DNA of 41,545 nt from a bacterium (GTDB taxonomy: Bacteria; Gemmatimonadota; Glassbacteria; GWA2-58-10), in assembly GCA_021372515.1 (NCBI GenBank), contig JAJFUG010000102.1, positions 1 to 41,545 on the forward strand. Reading direction: 5' to 3'. The position numbers and the translations under genes were made by a program. Of the stretch, positions 17,034 through 24,484 are shown in pieces (the first letter of the stretch is position 1; every line of letters begins with the position of its first letter). The notes under the pieces are model-generated. The model ran no database searches. It was not told the DNA's origin and saw only the letters and a list, made by a program, of their open reading frames with translations.

Positions 17034-17711
17034 TTATTTCTGAATTCTTCTTCTGAAATTCAGCAGAAGATCGCCCGTGTCGGAATAAACCTTCACCTCC
17101 AGAATATCCGGGGGGTTCGCAAACTGAAGGACACCTTTGTACTCTTTGAAACGGCGGATGGCGAAACGGTCGCCGCGGCGATAATCCACCGGCTTGCCGG
17201 TGCGGTATTCCGCTTCCGGGAAAGAGGCCCGTATCTCGCCGGTCTTCGAATCTTTCAGCGCCAGGAACAGGTAGCCCCGCATCACTTCCTCATCCTCTGC
17301 AATCTTATGCAGGATGAAATAGTAATCCGCCTGCCCGGCGACCGAGTCGTAGTTTAGGTTCAGGTTCTCGACCGCGATGTTCTCGGGTGTGGCCGCGACA
17401 TTCTCATCCGGCGGGGCTTCCTGGGTCTGTGCCGCCGCTGACTGGGCGCTCGATGCCGTCTCATCCTCGGTATTCATGCGGTTGATTGTGTTCTGGAGAC
17501 GGCCGATGTCGGTTTTCAAGGAGCGAATAATCAGTTCGAGCTTCTGGTTGTCGCTGTTCAGGGTCAGGTACCCGCGGATGAAAAAAGCATACGTCGATGC
17601 GCTTCCCAGAAGAAGCACCACTATTAGGATCAACAGCTTGATCGACACTTCGAGCGTGACAGGCTGCCGGGTGTCTTTCATAAAAATGATGGTAAGATGG
17701 TTCTTTTTCAC
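17034..17711 (-). CDS. Membrane-anchored hypothetical protein, bactofilin neighbour
   Basis: 225 aa, family not recognised. A cytoplasmic start (MKKNHLTIIFMKDTRQPVTL) leads into one transmembrane helix at about residues 24-47 (IKLLILIVVLLLGSASTYAFFI), then a short coiled coil (about 52-80), an A/Q/E/P-rich linker (about 85-110) and a beta-rich periplasmic domain (about 115-225) ending LLNFRRRIQK. The topology resembles proteins encoded next to bactofilins that connect the filament to the wall, but similarity to a named family cannot be claimed. The start is GTG at 17711 with AAGGAG about 15 bases upstream, a long spacing; an internal ATG at codon 11 is possible. Bactofilin follows after 32 bases. 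Confidence 0.7.
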   Translation of the reverse strand: MKKNHLTIIFMKDTRQPVTLEVSIKLLILIVVLLLGSASTYAFFIRGYLTLNSDNQKLELIIRSLKTDIGRLQNTINRMNTEDETASSAQSAAAQTQEAPPDENVAATPENIAVENLNLNYDSVAGQADYYFILHKIAEDEEVMRGYLFLALKDSKTGEIRASFPEAEYRTGKPVDYRRGDRFAIRRFKEYKGVLQFANPPDILEVKVYSDTGDLLLNFRRRIQK

Positions 17712-17843
17712 TGGGAGGGTTAAATCTCCTTCTTGTCAAAAAAGGAGTCTAAAACGTCGAGTCCGGTCCGCTGGTTGCTGAGGCAAAACACCATTCTTTC
17801 CCGCGACTGCAAAATCTTTCATGGAACACGCATATCAGGCTTT

Positions 17844-17872
17844 AATGTATACATCTTACAAGTTCAAGTCAA
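17844..17872 (-). promoter_or_regulatory. Candidate promoter for the bactofilin module
   Basis: On the minus strand TTGACT (17867-17872) and TACATT (17844-17849) are 17 bases apart. The box overlaps the end of the phosphatase gene and would give a leader of about 130 bases. It would make the three shape genes transcribable separately from the ywlE unit. Confidence 0.4.
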
Positions 17873-18435
17873 TTTAAAACAGTTCCATCGGGCTTTTCAT
17901 TCTTTCCGCCGCCCGGTACGTTCAGTTCGGCCAGAAGGCTTTCGAACAGCCTGTCCACCGCCCGGCTGATCGTATCGAAGCACTGCTCGTAGGCCTGCCG
18001 GTCCCCGCCAAACGGGTCGCCGATATCCCCCCCCGGCCCGGCCTGGGCTGGGTCGAACTCGCCCAGCAGCCTGACTGTCTTGCCGGCAGGCGAGGGGTCT
18101 TTCTGCAGCATAACCCGGTGCAGGGCCTGCATCACCAGGATAAGATCGGACTCTGCCACGATTTCGCGGGTCAGGGGACGGCTGCGGTGGGCCTCCAGAT
18201 CGAGGCCGTGCGAGCGCGCCACCTCCTGCGACATGCCGCTGGCCAACTGGCCGTGCGAGGCCAGCAGTCCGGCCGAGGACACCTCAATGCGCCCGGCCAG
18301 GGGCGTCCCGGCGATCCTCGCTTTCAGCACGGCCTCAGCCAGGGGGCTGCGGCAGGTGTTGCCCGTGCAGACGAACAGGACTTTCTTTTTCACTGGCGCT
18401 TTGCTCTCTTCCGTCCCGTTTTCCTTGTCTGTCAT
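17869..18435 (-). CDS. Low-molecular-weight phosphatase, YwlE-like
   Basis: 188 aa LMW-PTP fold protein. The P-loop CTGNTCRSP spans residues 23-31 (Cys23 nucleophile, Arg29) and the general acid Asp140 is in DPFGGD. Thr27 in the loop is the residue that marks protein-arginine phosphatases of the YwlE type; classical tyrosine phosphatases carry Ile or Leu there. Dephosphorylation of phosphoarginine is therefore the favoured role, though substrate is inferred. An N-terminal extension of about 17 charged residues and a C-terminal tail (about 172-188) exceed the usual 150-160 aa. The ATG overlaps the tsaC stop by four bases (ATGA), so the two are translationally coupled. ywlC and ywlE are also near neighbours in Bacillus. 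Confidence 0.85.
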   Translation of the reverse strand: MTDKENGTEESKAPVKKKVLFVCTGNTCRSPLAEAVLKARIAGTPLAGRIEVSSAGLLASHGQLASGMSQEVARSHGLDLEAHRSRPLTREIVAESDLILVMQALHRVMLQKDPSPAGKTVRLLGEFDPAQAGPGGDIGDPFGGDRQAYEQCFDTISRAVDRLFESLLAELNVPGGGKNEKPDGTVLN

Positions 18436-19136
18436 CCCAACCTCTGCCTGAGTTCGAGTCCAGTGCGCCGTGAAATCTCCTCCGCGCTGACCGCCCCGGA
18501 GCGAAGCAACTCGAATCCGCCGCTCAGCGGACGGACCAGGCTGGAGGGCAGGCCCGTCCCGGCGCCGCTGCCAGGCGCTCGGCTCTCGATCACCGCCAGC
18601 TCCACCCGCGGTTTCGGAGGCTCATCACCCAGCTCGGCGGGAAGAACCTCGGTCAGAAAGCGGACCGGGTCCTCCGGCACGGGCTGACCGGAGCGGTTAA
18701 GGCTGGTCGAGACCATCGGCAACGCAAGCCGTTCCACCACTTTCGCGGTGAACGGGTGCGGGCTGCGGCGCAGGGCCACAGTCTCGCCCAGCCAGGGGCA
18801 GCGCTCATGGGCCGCTCCAGAGGCATTGAACACCAGGGTCAGGGGCCCGGGCCAGAATGCCTGCATCAGGGCCGCAGCCTCGGGCGAAATCCCCTGCGCC
18901 AGGCGCTCGACCCACCCGGTGTCCGGGACCAGGAACAACATGGCCTTGCCCGGCTCGCGTCCCTTGAGCCGCACGATCCGTTCGTGGGCCGCCCGGCTGT
19001 CCCAACGGCAGCCGAAACCGTGCACGGTCTCGGTCGGATGGACCACCACCGCGCCCTGCTCAAGCTTTTCCGCGGCCAGCGCCACCCACTCCGACGGGAA
19101 CGTATCCCCCTCCAGGAGCAGAAAACGCTCAACCAC
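18432..19136 (-). CDS. tsaC: Threonylcarbamoyl-AMP synthase (Sua5/YrdC/YwlC family)
   Basis: 234 aa. TsaC makes threonylcarbamoyl-AMP from threonine, bicarbonate and ATP for the t6A37 modification of ANN-decoding tRNAs. Family motifs: VVHPTETVHGFGC (about residues 30-42), the RLKGREPGKAMLFLV strand (about 56-70), FWPGPLTLVFNA, ALRRSPHP and STSLNRSGQP (about 143-152). The final SSLVRPLSG strand is in place. There is no C-terminal Sua5 domain, so this is the short bacterial form. The start is GTG 19136, with GGAG seven bases upstream lying inside the end of purE. It overlaps purE by 8 bases and ywlE by 4, forming one tight operon. Confidence 0.92.
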   Translation of the reverse strand: MVERFLLLEGDTFPSEWVALAAEKLEQGAVVVHPTETVHGFGCRWDSRAAHERIVRLKGREPGKAMLFLVPDTGWVERLAQGISPEAAALMQAFWPGPLTLVFNASGAAHERCPWLGETVALRRSPHPFTAKVVERLALPMVSTSLNRSGQPVPEDPVRFLTEVLPAELGDEPPKPRVELAVIESRAPGSGAGTGLPSSLVRPLSGGFELLRSGAVSAEEISRRTGLELRQRLG

Positions 19137-19536
19137 GCGCCAACTCCAGAATTCTCAGCGCCAGGTGCGCGGCGTTCTTCGAGTTGTTGATCCCCACCGT
19201 GGCCACCGGCACCCCCGGAGGCATCTGCGAGATCGAGAGCAGGGCATCCACCCCGGCCAGGGGGCCGGAGGCCAGGGGCACCCCGATCACCGGCAGACGG
19301 GTGAACGAGGCGCAGAAACCCGGCAGGGCCGCGGCCAGGCCGGCCCCGGCGATTATCACCCGGAAGCCCTTTTCCGCCGCGGTCTGCACCAGCTCGCGGG
19401 TGGCATCCGGCGCGCGGTGCGCACTGGAAACGTGGGTCTCCCACTGCACTCCCGCCTCGCTCAACACGGCCTCGGCCTTGGCCATCACCTCGCGGTCCGA
19501 CTCGCTGCCCATCAGGATCAGCACTTTGCCCGGCAT
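19129..19536 (-). CDS. purE: N5-carboxyaminoimidazole ribonucleotide mutase / AIR carboxylase
   Basis: 135 aa. PurE forms CAIR in purine synthesis. Motifs: LMGSESDREVM, the active-site SSAHRAPD, IIAGAGLAAALPG, PVIGVPL and a C-terminal GINNSKNAAHLA helix. The loop that reads AGAGGAAHLPG in E. coli PurE reads AGAGLAAALPG here, replacing the His. The rest follows class I PurE. purK is not adjacent, so whether the enzyme uses N5-CAIR or AIR plus CO2 cannot be decided from this window. The start is ATG 19536 with GGAAAG upstream; the frame is open further upstream but without a ribosome-binding site. Its end overlaps tsaC by 8 bases. Confidence 0.93.
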   Translation of the reverse strand: MPGKVLILMGSESDREVMAKAEAVLSEAGVQWETHVSSAHRAPDATRELVQTAAEKGFRVIIAGAGLAAALPGFCASFTRLPVIGVPLASGPLAGVDALLSISQMPPGVPVATVGINNSKNAAHLALRILELARG

Positions 19537-19614
19537 TGTCTTTCCTTTCAGAGTCACGAACACGTTGAAAATGCGTAATATTGCATTGTCTCTCATTCCG
19601 GCGCGGATGTCAAC

Positions 19615-20547
19615 CTATTCCGGCTTGATCCAGCTCTGCCAGTCGGTGGGGATGCGCCCGGCTCTGCGGTAGCGCAGCATGGAGCGCGAGCAGGGGCACT
19701 CGCGCCTCTCCCCGGACAGGCGCTCGAAGGCCAGCGCGGCGTGGCGCACGATGACCGCAAACCCCGCCACCGCGGAATCGACCTCGCGCCTCAGCTCCGG
19801 CTCCAGCATGCCCTCGAACAGCTCGCCCTCGCGATACGGCAGCTCGCGCACACCCTCGGCCCAGTTGGTCACGTAGCAGACCGGATGGTAGCACAGCTCC
19901 AGCTCGCGGGCCAGGAAACACTCCGGGGCCAGGGTCATCCCCACCAGAGCCCCGCCCAGGCGGGCGATCATCCGCACCTCGGCAGGTGTCTCCAGGCGCG
20001 GGCCCTCGGTGACCGCGTACACCGCGCCCTCATGCACCCGCCGTCCGGTCGCGCGCGCCGCCTCGGCCAGAACGGGCCGCATCCGCGGGCAGAACACCGG
20101 GTTCTGGCGGATAAAACCCAGGCCGGTGCCCTTGAAAAACGTGCTCTCGCGGCCGCGGGTCAGGTCGATCAGGTCATCCGGCAGGACATATTCGCCGGGA
20201 GTGAAACGCGTGTCCACCGCGCCGGGGCCGCTCCAGGCGAATATCCGCGTGGCGCCGATCAGCTTCAGCGCCCAGATATTCGCCCGGTAGTTGACCTCCG
20301 CAGCGGTGACATTGTAGCCCTGGCGCCCGTGACGGGACATGAAAGCGTAGCAGCCAGCGCCACCTTGCGGACGGAGGAAAGAGATATCCGCCGCCGTGCC
20401 GAAGGGGGTCTCCAGACAGAGGTCCGCGCCGGCTGGCACTCCCAGGCCGCTTTGCTCCAGGCCCAGGCTGTAGGCTCCGCTGCCGCCGATCACGGCGAAA
20501 CCGCTGAAATCCGAGGGGACCTGGATGTTTTCGGGAAACCGGCTCAT
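19615..20547 (-). CDS. Purine nucleoside phosphorylase, MTAP/MTIP-like
   Basis: 310 aa member of the PNP/MTA phosphorylase superfamily, cytosolic, cleaving the N-glycosidic bond with phosphate. Visible: GGSGAYSLG (residues 21-29), SRHGRQGYNV phosphate-site region (71-80), VNYRANIWALK (86-95), EGPRLETPAE (181-190), GMTLAPECFLARE (203-215). MTAP carries TDYD near the adenine pocket; here VTNWAEG places Asn228, as in 6-oxopurine enzymes such as S-methyl-5'-thioinosine phosphorylase and PNP. A C-terminal tail of about 35 residues holds a CPC motif (about 275-277) of unknown use. It ends the mqnE-antiporter-mqnC run, 15 bases after mqnC. Possible roles: cleaving futalosine in menaquinone synthesis, recycling 5'-deoxyadenosine, or methionine salvage. 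Confidence 0.88.
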   Translation of the reverse strand: MSRFPENIQVPSDFSGFAVIGGSGAYSLGLEQSGLGVPAGADLCLETPFGTAADISFLRPQGGAGCYAFMSRHGRQGYNVTAAEVNYRANIWALKLIGATRIFAWSGPGAVDTRFTPGEYVLPDDLIDLTRGRESTFFKGTGLGFIRQNPVFCPRMRPVLAEAARATGRRVHEGAVYAVTEGPRLETPAEVRMIARLGGALVGMTLAPECFLARELELCYHPVCYVTNWAEGVRELPYREGELFEGMLEPELRREVDSAVAGFAVIVRHAALAFERLSGERRECPCSRSMLRYRRAGRIPTDWQSWIKPE

Positions 20548-20562
20548 GGGGCTGAAAGCTCC

Positions 20563-21609
20563 TCAGAGGGTACGAATCAGGCTGTAGTCCTGATGGCGCA
20601 GCGCCGGGATAAAACCGGCCCCACGCACCAGAGCGGCGATTGCGGACTCGTCCATGACCTTGAAACTGCACCCTGCGGCGCGCACCACGTTCTCCTCCAT
20701 CATCGTGCTGCCGAAATCGTTGGCCCCGTAATACAGGGCCAATTGCGCCACCTCCGGCCCCTGGGTGACCCAGGAGACCTGCAGGTTGGGCACGTTGTCC
20801 AGCAGGATACGGCTGACGGCCAGTATCCGCAGGTAGAGCGCCGGGCCGCTCTTGGCGATATCCATTGTCGTGTTGCCGGGCTGGAAGCTCCAGGGGATGA
20901 ACGCCGTGAATCCGCCCGTGCGCGCCTGCAGACGCTGAATATGCCGCAGGTGGACCAGGCGGTCGCGGAAAGTCTCCCCCAGGCCGTAGACCATGGTGGC
21001 CGTGGTCCTGAGGCCCATCCTGTGTGCGGCCTCGTGCACCTCGAGCCAGCGCCGCACCCCGATCTTGCGCGGGCTGACCCGCCGCCGCACCCGGCTCGAG
21101 AGCACCTCGGCCCCGCCGCCGGGGATAGAGCCGAGCCCGGAGGCGACCAGGCGCTCCAGGACCGCGGGCAGGGGCAAGCCGCTCTGACCGCAGAGGAAAT
21201 CTATCTCCGGGGCCGAGTAGCCGTGCACGTGGATCGGGTGCTCGCTCCGGATGAAACGCAGCAGGTCCAGGTGCCAGCCGAGGCCCAGAGCCGGGTTCAT
21301 CCCGCCCTGCAGCAGGATCTGCACCGCCCCGGCCGCGCGCGCCTGTTCGATCCGCGCCCCGATCTCAGCGAAACTCAGGACATAGGCCTCCGGGTCCTTA
21401 TCCCGCCGGCAGAAAGCGCAGAACCGGCAGCGGCTGACACAGACATTCGTGTAGTTGATGTTCCGGTCCGAGGTGAAAGTCACCCGGCCCTCCGGGTGCA
21501 GCCGCAGCCGCACCGAGTCGGCCCGCGCGCCCAGCTCGTTGAGCGGCGCGTGCTCGAACTGTTCCGCCACGCGCCAGAGGCTCAGCCTCTCTGCCCGCTC
21601 GCTTTTCAT
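20563..21609 (-). CDS. mqnC: Cyclic dehypoxanthinyl futalosine synthase
   Basis: 348 aa radical SAM enzyme of the futalosine route to menaquinone; it cyclises dehypoxanthinyl futalosine. The iron-sulphur motif C-x3-C-x2-C is Cys57, Cys61, Cys64 (YTNVCVSRCRFCAF). Family-typical segments: LLQGGMNPALGLGWHLDLL, HVHGYSAPEID, LGSIPGGGAEVLSSRVRRRVSP, GGFTAFIPWSFQPGNT and YYGANDFGSTMMEENV. GAGCGGA lies directly before the ATG. It sits downstream of the antiporter on the same strand and 15 bases before the nucleoside phosphorylase. mqnA, mqnB and mqnD are not in the window, so the pathway is split in this genome. Confidence 0.93.
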   Translation of the reverse strand: MKSERAERLSLWRVAEQFEHAPLNELGARADSVRLRLHPEGRVTFTSDRNINYTNVCVSRCRFCAFCRRDKDPEAYVLSFAEIGARIEQARAAGAVQILLQGGMNPALGLGWHLDLLRFIRSEHPIHVHGYSAPEIDFLCGQSGLPLPAVLERLVASGLGSIPGGGAEVLSSRVRRRVSPRKIGVRRWLEVHEAAHRMGLRTTATMVYGLGETFRDRLVHLRHIQRLQARTGGFTAFIPWSFQPGNTTMDIAKSGPALYLRILAVSRILLDNVPNLQVSWVTQGPEVAQLALYYGANDFGSTMMEENVVRAAGCSFKVMDESAIAALVRGAGFIPALRHQDYSLIRTL

Positions 21610-21675
21610 TCCGCTCTATCCCCGGCCCCTTCGCTCCGGCGGCCTGAATACCCAGTCAATGCCGTAAACGACAGA

Positions 21676-21704
21676 AGCCGGTAATCACAGGCGATTGACC
21701 GGCT
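21676..21704 (-). terminator. Possible terminator after the antiporter gene
   Basis: On the minus strand AGCCGGT and ACCGGCT (21698-21704 and 21676-21682) form a 7 bp stem with a 15-base loop, about 70 bases after the antiporter stop. The following sequence (TCTGTCGTTT) is only moderately T-rich, so read-through into mqnC is likely. Confidence 0.35.
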
Positions 21705-21774
21705 CTCTGCCGCGTTCTGCTTTCTCTTATCCAAAGCCGGCCGCGGGCTTACCGCAACCCCGGCTTAAATTCTC

Positions 21775-23301
21775 TTAACCGAAGAACACCACTGTCACCA
21801 GGATGAACAGCGGGACAAGTATCCCGACCGAATAGAGCATGTAGCCGAAGAAACTGGGCATCCGGATACCGCTCTCCTCGGCGATCGACTTGACCATGAA
21901 ATTCGGCGCGTTGCCGATGTAGGTGTTGGCGCCCATGAACACCGAGCCGCAGCTTATCGCCTCGAGGAAAACTGTGTGTGTATTCATCAGGTCGTGTACG
22001 GCGGTGGCCTCGGGGATGCCCGGCAACAACTGGCCCAGGGCGCTGTTGAAGAAGGTCAGGTAAGTCGGGGCGTTGTCCAGGAAACTGGACAGGATGCCGG
22101 AAGCCCAGAAATAGTGCGCGGGCTCGTTGACCGCCTTGATCAGAAATGCCAGCGCCCCGTGCTCGCCGGCGCGCAGGATCGCCAGGGCCGGGATGATGGT
22201 CATGAAAATCCCGGCGAACAGGTAGGCCACTTCCAGGATCGGGGCCCAGGAGAACTCGTTCTCCTTGCGCACGTCCTTGGGCGTGAACACCATCGAAAGA
22301 ACGCCCATGCCCATAATAAGGACATCGCGAAGCAGGTTCTGTCCCTCGACTTCGATCCCGCCGATGTTGATCACACCCAGCTTGAGCATGCCGCTCAGCA
22401 GCACGCTGGCCACGATGCCGCCCAGGAAGATGAAGTTGTACAGGCCGACGATACGGATGGCGCTTTTCTCGCCGGTGGCGGCCTTGGTCACGCCCTTGGT
22501 CTCCCGCCGGTATACGATCGTGTCGATCACGAAGAACAGCGACAGCAGGATCAGCGACAGGAACGACATCATCGGGAGCAGGTGCAGAGTCCAGAAGAAC
22601 GAGACCCCGTGCAGGAACCCGAGGAATAGCGGCGGGTCACCCAGCGGGGTGAGGCTGCCGCCGATGTTGGCCACCAGGAAAATGAAGAAGACGATGATGT
22701 GCACCTTGTTCTGGCGGTTCTTGTTGGAGCGGATCACCGGACGGATCATCAGCATCGAGGCCCCGGTGGTCCCGACCCAGGAGGCCAGCACCGTGCCGAT
22801 CAACAGGAAAATCGTGTTGATCGCCGGTGTGCCCTCCAGCTTGCCGCGCACCAGCAGTCCGCCCGACACGGTGAAAAGGCCCCAGAGCAGTATGATGAAC
22901 GGGATGTAGTCGATCAGGTAGATGTGCAGGATCGAATGCCAGGCCGCGTGGCCGAACACCACCAGGAAAGGCACCGCGAACAGCAGCGCCCAGGCCGCGC
23001 TCACTTTGGGGAAATGATGGTGCCAGAAATGCGGGGCGAACAACGGGAACAGGGCGATGCTCAGCAGAATGCCGGCAAAGGGAATGACACTCCAGAGGGG
23101 CAGTTTCGTGCCCAGGTCCTCACCATGTCCACCCGCGGCCTCTGCCTCGGCCGTGCCGGATTCCACGATGGCCGGCTGTCCCGCATCCTGCTGGGCGAGG
23201 ACGATCTCGGCGCTGCTGGAGGGGCTCCCGGCATAGGTGCGCGAGGTGGTGAAAGCGACAAAGGCAACAAAGAGTGTCAGTACCAGAAAGGATGTTCTCA
23301 T
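21775..23301 (-). CDS. NhaD/CitMHS-type ion antiporter
   Basis: 508 aa polytopic membrane protein of the ion transporter superfamily, usually annotated as sodium:proton antiporter (NhaD/CitMHS_2 type). A signal-like N-terminus (residues 1-24, ending SRTYAG) and a Q/E/A-rich stretch (about 25-65) precede about 11-12 hydrophobic helices. Characteristic segments: GGSLTPLGDPPLFLGFLHG (re-entrant ion-binding loop) and, in the second half, a matching LSSFLDNAPTYLTFFNSALGQ. AGGGAGC lies before the ATG. It is placed between mqnE and mqnC on the same strand, so it is probably co-expressed with menaquinone synthesis. The transported ion is inferred from family only. Confidence 0.85.
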   Translation of the reverse strand: MRTSFLVLTLFVAFVAFTTSRTYAGSPSSSAEIVLAQQDAGQPAIVESGTAEAEAAGGHGEDLGTKLPLWSVIPFAGILLSIALFPLFAPHFWHHHFPKVSAAWALLFAVPFLVVFGHAAWHSILHIYLIDYIPFIILLWGLFTVSGGLLVRGKLEGTPAINTIFLLIGTVLASWVGTTGASMLMIRPVIRSNKNRQNKVHIIVFFIFLVANIGGSLTPLGDPPLFLGFLHGVSFFWTLHLLPMMSFLSLILLSLFFVIDTIVYRRETKGVTKAATGEKSAIRIVGLYNFIFLGGIVASVLLSGMLKLGVINIGGIEVEGQNLLRDVLIMGMGVLSMVFTPKDVRKENEFSWAPILEVAYLFAGIFMTIIPALAILRAGEHGALAFLIKAVNEPAHYFWASGILSSFLDNAPTYLTFFNSALGQLLPGIPEATAVHDLMNTHTVFLEAISCGSVFMGANTYIGNAPNFMVKSIAEESGIRMPSFFGYMLYSVGILVPLFILVTVVFFG

Positions 23302-23363
23302 GTTCGCTCCCTTGGCGGGGGTGGTGATGGAAACCTGAAAACCGGACTGTCTCTGTCGTCAAT

Positions 23364-24476
23364 TTATACCGTTTCAACCGCGTTGTACAGTGTGTCCCTC
23401 TCGAATGGCCGTCGTCCGGCTTCGCGGATTATCCGCACCAGCTCGCGCTCTTTCAGGTGCTGCGGGGTTTCGGCCCCGGCATCGTGGGTGATCCTTTCCT
23501 CGATCACCGTCCCATTGACATCATCCGCCCCGAAAAAGAGCGCCACCTGGGTGAGCGGCAACCCGAGCATGATCCAGAACGCCTTGATATGCCTCACGTT
23601 GTCCAGCAGCAGCCGCGCCACTGCGATAGTGCGCAGGATATCCACCGCGCCGGTCTTCACCAGGTCCGGGTAATCCGTGTTCTGCGGGTGGAACACCAGC
23701 GGAATGAAAGAGTTGAACCCGCCGGTCTCGTCCTGCAGCTCCCGCACGGCCAGCATGTGGTCCACCCGGTCGGCCCGGCTCTCGATGTGTCCGAACAGCA
23801 TGGTCACATTGGTCGGAATACCCAGACCGTGCGCCTGGCGCATCACCTCCAGGTACTGCTCCCCACTGATTTTCTCCGGGCAGATCCGGCTGCGCACCGC
23901 GGGGTTGAATATCTCGCCCCCGCCGCCCGGCAGCGAATCGAGCCCGGCCTTTTTCAGCTCGGCCAGGGTCTCGGCCACGCTCAGCCCGGCCTTGCGGGCC
24001 AGGTGTTCCACTTCCACCGCGGTGAAAGCCTGTAGGCAGACCCCGGGGTATTCCCGCCGCAGGAGCTCCAGCATATGGACATAGTAGCTCAGCGGTGCAT
24101 CCGGGTGGCAGCCGCCCACGATATGGAACTCGCGCACCCGCTCGCTCCAGAGGGCACGGGCCTTTTCCAGCACCTCGTCCGGGTTCAGGAAGAACGCTCC
24201 GGGCGAGTCGGCCCCGGCGCGACGGTAGGCGCAGAACCGGCAGCGGTTGGCACAGATATTCGTATAGTTGATGTGCGCGTTGTTGATGTAGCAGACCCGC
24301 TCGCCGTTGGCCGCCAGGTTGGCCCGGTCGGCCAGAAGACCGAGGCCCGGAATGTCGGGGGTCTCGCACAGAATAAGGGCCTCATTCCGCCCCAGGCGCT
24401 GCCCCAGTTCCAGGCCCCGGCCGATCTCCCGCAGGCGCGGGTCGTTGAGCCGCGACACATCGATCGAAAACCCCAT
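23364..24476 (-). CDS. mqnE: Aminofutalosine synthase
   Basis: 370 aa radical SAM enzyme that joins the adenosyl group of SAM to 3-[(1-carboxyvinyl)oxy]benzoate, giving 6-amino-6-deoxyfutalosine. Cluster cysteines 75, 79 and 82 lie in YTNICANRCRFCAYRR. Other family segments: EFHIVGGCHPDAPLSYYVHML, LQAFTAVEVEHLARKAGLS, DSLPGGGGEIF, GGFNSFIPLVFHPQNT and LFFGADDVNGTVIEE. The start is placed at ATG 24476 rather than the in-frame TTG 24488, which leaves no room for a ribosome-binding site. The gene follows the acyl-CoA dehydrogenase after 8 bases. The GGHP-type motif and lack of the MqnC-specific QGGMNP separate it from its paralogue mqnC. Confidence 0.93.
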   Translation of the reverse strand: MGFSIDVSRLNDPRLREIGRGLELGQRLGRNEALILCETPDIPGLGLLADRANLAANGERVCYINNAHINYTNICANRCRFCAYRRAGADSPGAFFLNPDEVLEKARALWSERVREFHIVGGCHPDAPLSYYVHMLELLRREYPGVCLQAFTAVEVEHLARKAGLSVAETLAELKKAGLDSLPGGGGEIFNPAVRSRICPEKISGEQYLEVMRQAHGLGIPTNVTMLFGHIESRADRVDHMLAVRELQDETGGFNSFIPLVFHPQNTDYPDLVKTGAVDILRTIAVARLLLDNVRHIKAFWIMLGLPLTQVALFFGADDVNGTVIEERITHDAGAETPQHLKERELVRIIREAGRRPFERDTLYNAVETV

Positions 24477-24484
24477 CAAACCGC

